Assembly (NCBI GenBank): GCA_905210845.1
Contig: CAJLYG010000063.1
Coordinates: 1-14,411 of the forward strand
DNA length: 14,411 nucleotides
Reading direction: 5' to 3'
From: an uncultured Prevotella sp.
GTDB lineage: Bacteria > Bacteroidota > Bacteroidia > Bacteroidales > Bacteroidaceae
Below the pieces are notes generated by a model. The model was not told the origin of the DNA and made no database searches. It saw only the letters and a program-made list of their open reading frames with translations. The translations under genes were made by a program, and so were the position numbers. This document shows, piece by piece, positions 6,374 to 13,464 of the stretch; position 1 is the stretch's first letter; each line of letters begins with the position of its first letter.

Positions 6374-6529
6374 TTACAGACAGGCGCTACGTGAGGATGT
6401 GCCTTTTGAAGGCGGTGCCCATGACGGCTCAAGAATTTCAATCACTCTCATTTGACACTTGCAATGAGGACAGACGCCAATCTCCCATCCTTTCTCCTCG
6501 CATATCTGCATGTAGGATTTCTTCGTGCG
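6374..6529 (-). mobile_element. Remnant of a transposase C-terminus, IS91-like
   Basis: On the minus strand an open frame of about 50 codons ends at the TAA at 6376-6374. It reads KKSYMQICEEKGW, EIGVCPHCKCQMRV and IEILEPSWAPP. A CPxC zinc-binding pair followed by a basic, hydrophobic tail resembles the C-terminal end of IS91-family (Y2) transposases of Bacteroidales. No upstream catalytic part is present: immediately beyond about 6529 the DNA encodes the plus-strand sugar kinase. The fragment is therefore a scar or the broken end of an element. The family assignment rests on memory of the motif and is tentative; that it is foreign to the kinase gene is better supported. Confidence 0.45.
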
Positions 6530-7040
6530 CATCTTGGGCACAGGCAGTAATTCCTGTTCCTATGATGGGGAGAGAATCACGAAGAATGTATCGCCATTGG
6601 GCTTTATCCTCGGCGATGAGGGCAGTGGGGCCGTCTTGGGGAAGACCCTGGTGGGGGATGTGCTGAAGCATCAGCTGCCCGCGTCTATCTGCGAGCGCTT
6701 CCATGCGCGATTCCACCTCTCTCAGGCAGAGATCATCGACCGTGTCTACCGCCAGAAACTGCCCAATCGCTTCCTGGCAAGTTTCGTGCCCTTCTTGCAA
6801 GAAAACCTCTCGGAACCCTGTATCGAGAACTTGGTGGTCACTGCTTTCAGAAGCTTCCTCGTCCGCAATGTCAAGCAATATGACCATTGGGACCAGTTGC
6901 CGATCGGATTCAATGGTTCCATCGCCTATTTCTATCGCGATCCCTTGGAGAAAGCCCTCAAGGCGGAGGGAATGTCCTTGGGCAGGATCATCCAGGCACC
7001 GATGGAAGGACTGGTCGACTATCATACGGGAAAAATCTAA
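6528..7040 (+). pseudogene. N-terminally truncated BadF/NAGK-type amino-sugar kinase
   Basis: About 170 codons matching the C-terminal two thirds of BadF/BadG/BcrA/BcrD-type sugar kinases. They include ILGTGSNSC, LGFILGDEGSGAVLGK and a C-terminal FNGSIAYFYRDPL. Intact members are about 280 residues and begin with a phosphate-binding DSGSTKT-type strand; that part is absent. Upstream the frame hits TAG at 6513-6515, and no other plus frame restores homology. A GTG at 6525 could start translation, but the product would lack half of the ATP site and should be inactive. The gene ends 11 bp before murQ. In Tannerella forsythia a related kinase (MurK) sits beside murQ, so the lost activity was probably phosphorylation of MurNAc or GlcNAc. 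Confidence 0.8.
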
Positions 7041-7051
7041 CGCTTGCTGAT

Positions 7052-7867
7052 ATGGCTTTCGTGAACATTACGGAGCAGCCTTCCCTCTATGATCATTTGG
7101 AGGAGAAGAGTGTGCACGAATTGTTGGTGGATATCAACACCGAGGACAAGAAAGTGGCTTTGGCTGTCGAGAAGGTCATCCCGCAGGTAGAGACGCTGGT
7201 CAATCAGATCGTGCCTAAGATGAAGAAGGGCGGGCGCATCTTCTACATGGGAGCGGGCACGAGCGGTAGGTTAGGGGTCCTCGACGCTTCTGAGATCCCT
7301 CCAACCTTTGGCATGGATCCCCATCACGTCATTGGGCTGATCGCCGGGGGAGACGTTGCACTCCGCAATGCTGTGGAAAATGCGGAGGATGACCCTAACC
7401 GGGGTTGGGTGGAACTTCTCCGGCATCGTGTCAATGAGAATGATACGGTCATCGGGATCGCTGCCTCAGGGACAACCCCTTATGTCGTGGGAGCCTTGCA
7501 TGAGTGCAAGAGGCATGGGATCCTGACGGGGTGTATCACCAGTAATCCTGGCACGCCCTTGGCGGCAGAGGCTGATGTGCCCATTGAAATGATTGTGGGT
7601 CCTGAGTTCGTAACGGGGTCTTCGCGCATGAAATCAGGAACCGGGCAGAAAATGATCTTGAATATGATCTCGACGACGGTCATGATCCAATTGGGACGCG
7701 TGAAGGGAAACCGGATGGTCAACATGCAGCTCACCAATCAAAAGCTCATCGACCGAGGCACGCGCATGATCGTAAACGAACTAGGATTGGAGTATGGGCA
7801 TGCCCGGAGAATCCTCTTGATGTATGGATCGGTCGAGAAGGCTATCGAGGCCTATCGTAAGGGCTAA
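7052..7867 (+). CDS. murQ: N-acetylmuramic acid 6-phosphate etherase
   Basis: A cytoplasmic SIS-fold lyase that cleaves the lactyl ether of MurNAc-6-phosphate to give GlcNAc-6-phosphate and D-lactate in cell-wall sugar recycling. The SIS signature GAGTSGRLGVLDASEIPP (about 68-84) contains E81, matching catalytic Glu83 of E. coli MurQ. The segment AEDDPNRG contains E112, matching Glu114. GSSRMKSGTGQKMILN follows, also diagnostic. The ATG at 7052 gives 271 residues, a little shorter than E. coli MurQ (298). The frame is open further upstream to 6887, but that stretch is the kinase gene in another frame. It is probably translationally coupled to the kinase ORF. Its stop overlaps that of the convergent rsmD. 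Confidence 0.95.
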   Translation: MAFVNITEQPSLYDHLEEKSVHELLVDINTEDKKVALAVEKVIPQVETLVNQIVPKMKKGGRIFYMGAGTSGRLGVLDASEIPPTFGMDPHHVIGLIAGGDVALRNAVENAEDDPNRGWVELLRHRVNENDTVIGIAASGTTPYVVGALHECKRHGILTGCITSNPGTPLAAEADVPIEMIVGPEFVTGSSRMKSGTGQKMILNMISTTVMIQLGRVKGNRMVNMQLTNQKLIDRGTRMIVNELGLEYGHARRILLMYGSVEKAIEAYRKG

Positions 7868-8418
7868 TCCTTGACGGGGTCTTTGGAATGGCCGAAGATA
7901 GAGAAGTTGACGCTGCCGTATGAACGGTGTTCAAGGAAATGCGGGTCGGAAGAGAAGTCATTTTTCTTTCCATGCTCAAAGAGCAAGATTCCCTCTGGCT
8001 TCAGCAGGTCGTGTTGAAAAACCAAGGAAGGGATGGTCGGTAGCTCAGGCAGGGCATATGGAGGATCGGCAAAGATAAAGTCAAATTGCTGGTGGCATGA
8101 TTTCATGAATCGAAAGGCATCTCCCCGGATCAGGATGTGCTGATGGGTCCCGATCTTCTGCATGCACTGCCGGATAAAATGCGCATGGTCCCTGTCTGCT
8201 TCCACGCTCACGACTGAGGAGCACCCCCTAGAAAGCAATTCCAAGGAAATGCTTCCCGTGCCCGCGAAGAGGTCTAAGGCGGTGGCATCTTGGAAGTCAA
8301 GGTAGCCCATCAATACGTTGAAGATATTCTCCTTGGCAAAATCTGTGGTAGGACGAGCCTTGAATGTGCGGGGTATATCAAAATGCCGCCCTTTGTAAAT
8401 ACCGGTAATGATTCTCAT
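7864..8418 (-). CDS. rsmD: 16S rRNA (guanine(966)-N2)-methyltransferase
   Basis: A class I SAM-dependent methyltransferase that modifies G966 of 16S rRNA in the small subunit. It has 184 residues, the usual length. The start MRIITGIYKGR and RPTTDFAKENIFNVL (about 22-36) are typical of RsmD. The SAM-binding loop is LDLFAGTGSISLELLSRG (48-65), with E73 as the ribose-binding acidic residue. The catalytic motif IV is DPPY at 118-121. It is the last gene of a minus-strand operon, 3 bp after the DUF3822 gene, and its TAG (7866-7864) overlaps the TAA of murQ. Confidence 0.95.
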   Translation of the reverse strand: MRIITGIYKGRHFDIPRTFKARPTTDFAKENIFNVLMGYLDFQDATALDLFAGTGSISLELLSRGCSSVVSVEADRDHAHFIRQCMQKIGTHQHILIRGDAFRFMKSCHQQFDFIFADPPYALPELPTIPSLVFQHDLLKPEGILLFEHGKKNDFSSDPHFLEHRSYGSVNFSIFGHSKDPVKD

Positions 8419-8421
8419 TTC

Positions 8422-9234
8422 TTATCCTTTCATAAATGATAGCATCATGTCCAAGGGCATGCTCTTGACCTTGGTAATGGGCGCACGGTTGAAATCGGCA
8501 ATGGGGTTGATGACGAACACATTCCTGAGATAGTGCCTGAGAGCTTCCAAGAGCCAGTCTTTGTCAGGGATGGTGCCAACGATGTGCATCTCATCCCTTT
8601 CCTCGTCCAAGTTCAACTGCTTCCACACATACAGCAAGAAATAGGCTGCGTCGCGGGAATGAGCAGCTTCAAAACAGTTGCAAAACTTAAACCGGTTCTT
8701 GTCGAAAGACGAGATCTCCAACTTGTTGTCATGAAAATATCCGTAGAGCTTGCGCCTGACACCCGTAAAGCTACGTTGATGGAAATAGTTCCATACCGTT
8801 TGCATGAGCGAGATGACCTTTACGTCAGGGAAATGGTCATCAATGACCAACTTCAGGTCTTTGTTCATGCTGAAAACGGCTACTGTATTCAAGGCGGGAA
8901 GGGGATTGCTGAGGATGGCACTCTTTTCCGTTTCAGGGAAAGAATGCACATACAATTCTTCTTGTTGATGTGCGTCGTATTCTTCGATGGGAATCATCAG
9001 AACGGGGGCGTCGATCATGACCAGCGCCCGTTGATTATCATGCAAGAGCAGCTCTGCTGTCTTGAAGGCTTCACGTAGGTTAGCCGGCAAGGAGATACCG
9101 CTCTTGGTAATGTAGGGCTCGTAGTTGACGCCTGCCTCGGCGCGTTCGTCAACAATGGCAAATGCCAGCGAATTCTTGGCAACTCGTATCGTCTTACGGG
9201 GGGTCTTGCGAATAGGATGGTCGATGTTTTCCAT
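8422..9234 (-). CDS. DUF3822 family protein
   Basis: A 270-residue soluble protein without signal peptide or membrane segment. I recognise it as the DUF3822 family of Bacteroidetes by its length, its position directly before rsmD, and features such as a central LNTVAVFSMNKDLKLVI and a C-terminal INPIADFNRAPITK. Its biochemical function is unknown; I do not assign one. The 3-bp gap to rsmD implies co-transcription and perhaps translational coupling. Confidence 0.8.
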   Translation of the reverse strand: MENIDHPIRKTPRKTIRVAKNSLAFAIVDERAEAGVNYEPYITKSGISLPANLREAFKTAELLLHDNQRALVMIDAPVLMIPIEEYDAHQQEELYVHSFPETEKSAILSNPLPALNTVAVFSMNKDLKLVIDDHFPDVKVISLMQTVWNYFHQRSFTGVRRKLYGYFHDNKLEISSFDKNRFKFCNCFEAAHSRDAAYFLLYVWKQLNLDEERDEMHIVGTIPDKDWLLEALRHYLRNVFVINPIADFNRAPITKVKSMPLDMMLSFMKG

Positions 9235-9264
9235 ATCAATTTCGTGCTTTAGTCGCGTTTTTGT

Positions 9265-9741
9265 TTATTCCCAGTTACCCGCGTTGTTGTTAGGGGTATT
9301 GATATCCCCAATGCGCAGTCCTGGAAATCGTCCACTCTCGTTTGCTTCCTGGATCAGGTTGTCAATGCTATTTGGGTCTAATCCTTGAAGATAGTCTTCG
9401 TAATTGGCATCACATTCCATCAAGGGGATTTGCTTGCCAGACTTCATAATCTGCGTAGAGGCTGTCAGTGAAAATCTCTTTCCGCTAGAATATGGAATAT
9501 ACTGCAAGGAATCGGCAAGCAGTCCTCTCTTGACCAGAAGCGTGAAGTCGCCAGTGTAGGCTCCCGTTGCCTTCTTATAGCGTTCTTCTGCCGTGCGTAT
9601 TTTCAAGAGACGCTCCTTCACGGCATACTCTCTGATTGCCTGTTGGTGCTGAAAGTGGATCGGCTTGTCCACGCTCAGGAAGCAGATGAGCGCGAGAGCA
9701 AGGACACAAATCAGCAATATGTGATTATTCTTTATTTTCAT
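9265..9741 (-). CDS. Membrane-anchored hypothetical protein
   Basis: A 158-residue protein with a single N-terminal hydrophobic segment (about 8-24) after a short basic start, MKIKNNH. An amphipathic helix of about 30 residues (ERLLKIRTAEERYKKATG) and then a periplasmic-type domain follow. The layout, and the phrase AEERYKKATGAYTGDF in particular, recall pseudopilin-like proteins (long N-terminal helix, then a small beta domain). No prepilin peptidase site (Gly before a Phe/Met-Thr-Leu-like start) and no pilus genes are seen. The gene leads the operon with DUF3822 and rsmD, 30 bp before DUF3822. Function unknown. Confidence 0.75.
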   Translation of the reverse strand: MKIKNNHILLICVLALALICFLSVDKPIHFQHQQAIREYAVKERLLKIRTAEERYKKATGAYTGDFTLLVKRGLLADSLQYIPYSSGKRFSLTASTQIMKSGKQIPLMECDANYEDYLQGLDPNSIDNLIQEANESGRFPGLRIGDINTPNNNAGNWE

Positions 9742-9764
9742 TCCTACATTAGAATTTTTATTCC

Positions 9765-9772
9765 TAACTTTG
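9765..9772 (+). promoter_or_regulatory. Putative -7 box for the helicase-GH20 transcript
   Basis: TAACTTTG fits TAnnTTTG and lies 38 bp before the ATG at 9811. It is ten bases from an opposing box on the other strand. Confidence 0.55.
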
Positions 9773-9782
9773 CATCATCGTG

Positions 9783-9790
9783 CAAAAGTA
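9783..9790 (-). promoter_or_regulatory. Putative -7 box for the hypothetical-DUF3822-rsmD operon
   Basis: TACTTTTG on the minus strand fits TAnnTTTG and lies 41 bp before the ATG at 9741. Its transcription start would fall between the two opposing boxes. Confidence 0.55.
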
Positions 9791-9810
9791 CAATTTTTTT
9801 CTGATTATTG

Positions 9811-11265
9811 ATGATCAAAGACGAATTAATATATCAAATCCGGCAGCGATTCCAGTTCCCTCCTACCGCAGGGCAGGAGAATGCCATCGAGGCTTTTGCC
9901 TCATTCTTGGCCGATAGGGATGCACATGTGGTCATGATCCTCAGGGGAAGTGCGGGGACAGGGAAGACATCCTTGGCGGGTTCCATGGTGAGGACCTTGG
10001 TGGACATGAAGCAAAAGGTGATGCTGCTGGCACCGACAGGGCGCGCAGCAAAGGTCTTCTCCTTGAATAGTGGGCATCCTGCTTATACGATCCATAGGAA
10101 AATATATCGACAGAGGACTTTTGATGGGGGAGGAGGTTCTTTCAACCTGAATGAGAACCTGCATGCAGATACTTTGTTCATGGTCGACGAATGCTCTATG
10201 ATCTCAAATGAAGGCTTTTCTGATCTGTCTTTCGGCAGTGGCAGGTTGTTGGACGACTTGGTACGTTTCGTCTATCAAGGCAGGAATTGCCGGATGATCC
10301 TCATCGGCGACAAGGCACAGCTTCCGCCTGTTGGGGAGGTAGAGTCTCCTGCATTAAGTGCGGAGATGCTACGGGGATATGGACTAAGGGTCTATCAGTG
10401 CGACCTGACAGAGATCGTCCGTCAGGGTGAGCAAAGTGGGATCCTATATAATGCCACGGTAATTCGCAAGATGATTACTCATGATGAGGCAACGCAATTA
10501 CCCCAGATCCGCTTCTCTGGATTCGCGGATATCTCCATGGTGCCGGGCAATGAACTGATCGAAAGCCTGAGCAGTAGCTATGCCGAGGTGGGAATAGATG
10601 AGACCATGGTGATCACCCGAAGCAATAAGAGGGCTAATATATATAATCAAGGTATCAGAAGGACGGTCCTTGACAAAGAAGGAGAACTCACCTCAGGCGA
10701 CATGCTGATGGTCGTCAAGAACAATTATTATTTCATACCAGATGATCAAGAAGACCGCCATGGACTTACTTTCATTGCCAATGGCGACCGGGCAATCGTG
10801 GAGCGCGTAAGAAACGTACGGGAGCTTTACGGATTCCATTTCGCTGACGTGGGGATGAGATTTCCAGATTATGATAACTATGAGCTGCAGGTGACTGTCA
10901 TCATGGAGACTTTAAACTCTGAGGCTCCGGCATTGACACGTGAGCAGAATGAGCGCTTATTCCAGCATGTGATGGAAGATTATGCGGATCTTCCGCTGAA
11001 GGCGAACCGACTGAAAAAGGTAAAGGAAGATGCTTATTTCAATGCCGTACAGATCAAATATGCCTACGCCGTCACTTGCCATAAGGCACAGGGCGGACAG
11101 TGGGCGCATGTCTACTTAGACCAAGGATACATGACCGATGAGATGCTAACCCCAGATTACATCCATTGGTTGTATACGGCTTTCACCCGTGCCACAGAAC
11201 ATCTTTACTTAGTGAACTGGCCCGGAACTCAGACTGATAGCCAGCCAAGATCTATCGAAGAATAA
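9811..11265 (+). CDS. RecD-like ATP-dependent DNA helicase (SF1B)
   Basis: A 484-residue helicase of superfamily 1B related to RecD. Walker A is GSAGTGKTS (46-54). Motif Ia is LLAPTGRAAKV (about 72-82). Walker B is FMVDECSMI with D126/E127. Motif III is LIGDKAQLPPVG. The C-terminal UvrD_C_2 domain carries VTCHKAQGG and YTAFTRATEHLYLV, which are motifs V and VI. It lacks the long N-terminal extension of RecD2, and no recB or recC is nearby, so it is the stand-alone form common in Bacteroidetes. An in-frame TTG at 9808 directly precedes the ATG at 9811; the ATG is preferred. It is followed after 18 bp by the GH20 gene, probably in one transcript. Confidence 0.93.
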   Translation: MIKDELIYQIRQRFQFPPTAGQENAIEAFASFLADRDAHVVMILRGSAGTGKTSLAGSMVRTLVDMKQKVMLLAPTGRAAKVFSLNSGHPAYTIHRKIYRQRTFDGGGGSFNLNENLHADTLFMVDECSMISNEGFSDLSFGSGRLLDDLVRFVYQGRNCRMILIGDKAQLPPVGEVESPALSAEMLRGYGLRVYQCDLTEIVRQGEQSGILYNATVIRKMITHDEATQLPQIRFSGFADISMVPGNELIESLSSSYAEVGIDETMVITRSNKRANIYNQGIRRTVLDKEGELTSGDMLMVVKNNYYFIPDDQEDRHGLTFIANGDRAIVERVRNVRELYGFHFADVGMRFPDYDNYELQVTVIMETLNSEAPALTREQNERLFQHVMEDYADLPLKANRLKKVKEDAYFNAVQIKYAYAVTCHKAQGGQWAHVYLDQGYMTDEMLTPDYIHWLYTAFTRATEHLYLVNWPGTQTDSQPRSIEE

Positions 11266-11283
11266 CTTTTAACATAAATCATC

Positions 11284-13272
11284 ATGAAGCGATTTGAAAT
11301 TCTATTGTTATTATGCTTGGTATCTTGCTCTTTATTCGCGCAGGGCAATGCCAAGCCATTCGTCATTCCAGAACTCACGCAATGGTCGGGTGATGATGGG
11401 CGTATTGAACTCAGTGGTCGTGTCCTTATCCAGGATAAGCGCTTGAAGAGAGTGGGTGAACAATTCATGGATGACTATCGAGAGCTGTTCCAGAAACCCT
11501 TAGTCATGGCAAACGGAAAGGCAAGGAAGGGAGATATTGTCCTGTCCTTGGTGAAGGACAAGGCTCTTGGAGAAGAGGGATACAAGTTGTCTATCCGAGA
11601 TGTGGTCATCTTATCAGCACAGAAAGGGCGCGGCGTCTATTGGGGAACCCGTACGCTGCTGCAAATGCAGGAGCAGTATACGTCGTTGCCTAAGGGAACC
11701 GCTATTGACATTCCTCAATATCCTCTGCGTGGCTTTATGATCGATGCCGGTAGAAAATATATTCCTATGGATTATTTGCGCCATCTCGTTAAAATATTGT
11801 CTTACTATAAGATGAATACCCTTCAAGTCCATCTGAATGACAATGGCTTTAAGCAGTTCTTCGGGAATGACTGGGCAAAGACTCCTGCTGCATTCCGGTT
11901 GGAGTGCGATACTTATCCTGGTCTGACGGCAAAAGATGGAAGCTATACAAAAAAAGAGTTCATGGACTTGGAGAAGCTCGGAGAGCAATGTGGCGTAGAG
12001 GTAATCCCTGAGATTGACGTCCCTGCCCATTCTTTGGCTTTTACCCATTATAAGCCTGAGATTGGGTCGAAGGAATACGGCATGGATCATCTGGATCTTT
12101 TCAATCCCGATACCTATGCTTTCTTGGATGGGCTGTTCAAGGAGTATCTCTCAGGCAAGGATCCTGTCTTCAGGAGCAAGCATGTCAACATAGGGACTGA
12201 TGAATATTCCAATAAAGACCAACGTGTGGTGGAAAAGTTCAGGGCATTCACCGACCATTACCTGGCACTTGTCCAGAGCTATGGAAAGGAGCCTATGCTA
12301 TGGGGGGCTTTAACTCATGCTAAGGGATCAACGCCTGTACGCCATGAGAATGTGTTGATGAATGTCTGGTATAATGGATATGCCGATCCTCAGGAAATGA
12401 AAAAGGAAGGATATCAGATGGTTTCCATTCCTGATGGTTGGGTATACATCGTTCCTGCTGCAGGATATTATTACGACTATCTGGATTGCAAGATGTTGTA
12501 TCAGGAGTGGACACCTGCCCATATCGGGGAAGTCACCTTCCAAGAGCAAGATCCTCAGATCGAGGGTGGCATGTTCGCAGTTTGGAATGATCATTATGGA
12601 AATGGCATTACGGTCAAGGATATCCATCATCGTTTCTATCCTGCCATGCAGACGCTCGCGGTGAAGTGTTGGACGGGGCAGAAGACCAAACTTCCGTATG
12701 AGCAGTTTGATAAACTCCGCTTGAACTTGAGCGAGGCTCCGGGCGTTAACGACTTAGGAAGGCTTCCTGAAGATAGTCTCTTGCTCGCTCAGGTTGCCAG
12801 TGGGCAGTCGCTTGGACTTCCCGTGTCGGAAGTGGGGTATGATTATCAAGTGTCTTTTGATGTAGATTGCGCGAAAGAAGACAAGGGGGCTATCTTATTC
12901 AGTAGTCCGAATGCTGTTTTCTATCTTTCTGACCCGCAAGATGGAAAAGTTGGGTTCTGCCGTGAAGGATACCTGAATACATTCAATTACCGGATGCCAG
13001 AGCATGGGAAGGTCTCTGTATGTATCGAAGGCGACCACAAAGAGACCCGTATGTATGTGAATGGAAAGCTCAGGGAAAAGTTAGGACCATTGGACGTATA
13101 TGCCTTCTCGCCCGATCGCTTGTTGAACACAATGGTCGATACGGATACGAAACCCGAAGTCTATATCCCTTCTGGGACGATGCATTATCAACGAACTTTA
13201 TTTTTCCCTTTGCAAAAGGCAGGGAATTTTAGAAGCTCGGTTTCTAACCTGAAGGTAAAGAGAATGAAATGA
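11284..13272 (+). CDS. Secreted GH20 beta-N-acetylhexosaminidase
   Basis: A 662-residue exported glycoside hydrolase. The N-terminal signal MKRFEILLLLCLVSCSLFAQG could be cut before QG (signal peptidase I). It also contains LVSC, a possible lipobox with Cys15, so surface lipoprotein anchoring is possible. An N-terminal GH20b-type domain (about 25-145) precedes the TIM barrel, which begins at YPLRGFMIDAGRKYIP (146-161). The catalytic pair is D306-E307 in VNIGTDEYS; GH20 uses substrate-assisted catalysis in which this Asp orients the N-acetyl group and Glu is the acid/base. Further pocket landmarks are WYNGYADPQ and FAVWNDHYGNG. Residues from about 520 to 662 form an extra beta-rich module resembling a concanavalin/LamG-like domain. 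Substrate is unknown: host or dietary N-acetylhexosaminides, perhaps lacto-N-biose-type glycans. Confidence 0.92.
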   Translation: MKRFEILLLLCLVSCSLFAQGNAKPFVIPELTQWSGDDGRIELSGRVLIQDKRLKRVGEQFMDDYRELFQKPLVMANGKARKGDIVLSLVKDKALGEEGYKLSIRDVVILSAQKGRGVYWGTRTLLQMQEQYTSLPKGTAIDIPQYPLRGFMIDAGRKYIPMDYLRHLVKILSYYKMNTLQVHLNDNGFKQFFGNDWAKTPAAFRLECDTYPGLTAKDGSYTKKEFMDLEKLGEQCGVEVIPEIDVPAHSLAFTHYKPEIGSKEYGMDHLDLFNPDTYAFLDGLFKEYLSGKDPVFRSKHVNIGTDEYSNKDQRVVEKFRAFTDHYLALVQSYGKEPMLWGALTHAKGSTPVRHENVLMNVWYNGYADPQEMKKEGYQMVSIPDGWVYIVPAAGYYYDYLDCKMLYQEWTPAHIGEVTFQEQDPQIEGGMFAVWNDHYGNGITVKDIHHRFYPAMQTLAVKCWTGQKTKLPYEQFDKLRLNLSEAPGVNDLGRLPEDSLLLAQVASGQSLGLPVSEVGYDYQVSFDVDCAKEDKGAILFSSPNAVFYLSDPQDGKVGFCREGYLNTFNYRMPEHGKVSVCIEGDHKETRMYVNGKLREKLGPLDVYAFSPDRLLNTMVDTDTKPEVYIPSGTMHYQRTLFFPLQKAGNFRSSVSNLKVKRMK

Positions 13273-13285
13273 TATGGGAAAAGAA

Positions 13286-13327
13286 AAAAGGAGGATGAAT
13301 GTCAAGATCCTGGTGCATCTTCCTTTT
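13286..13327 (+). terminator. Hairpin 1 after GH20
   Basis: The arms AAAAGGAGGATG (13286-13297) and CATCTTCCTTTT (13316-13327) pair over 12 positions with one wobble or mismatch, around an 18-base loop. It lies 13 bp after the GH20 stop. The 3' arm ends in a T-run, so it fits an intrinsic terminator on plus. Confidence 0.6.
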
Positions 13328-13339
13328 ACATATAATCAG

Positions 13340-13378
13340 AAAAGAGGATGCATCAGTTTGATGATACATCCTCTTTTT
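13340..13378. terminator. Strong bidirectional terminator between GH20 and alaS
   Basis: The arms AAAAGAGGATG (13340-13350) and CATCCTCTTTT (13367-13377) are perfectly complementary. An inner stem CATCA/TGATG (13351-13355/13359-13363) and a 3-base bulge complete the hairpin. A run of T follows on plus and a run of A precedes it, giving T on minus, so it can serve both convergent genes. Confidence 0.8.
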
Positions 13379-13464
13379 CATTATCGTAGATAACAAAATA
13401 GGGAAGGCCATTCGTTGTTGTTAAAACAGGAAATCCATTCCGCCCCCCTTGCCTTTTTGCTCGT

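Noticed and set aside
6438..7025. 195-codon minus-strand open frame
   Set aside because: Antisense to the kinase segment, which has clear ILGTGSNSC and LGDEGSGA motifs on plus; the minus product has no recognisable domain.
6887..7051. Upstream in-frame extension of murQ
   Set aside because: This stretch is the kinase C-terminus in another frame; MurQ homology begins at the ATG at 7052.
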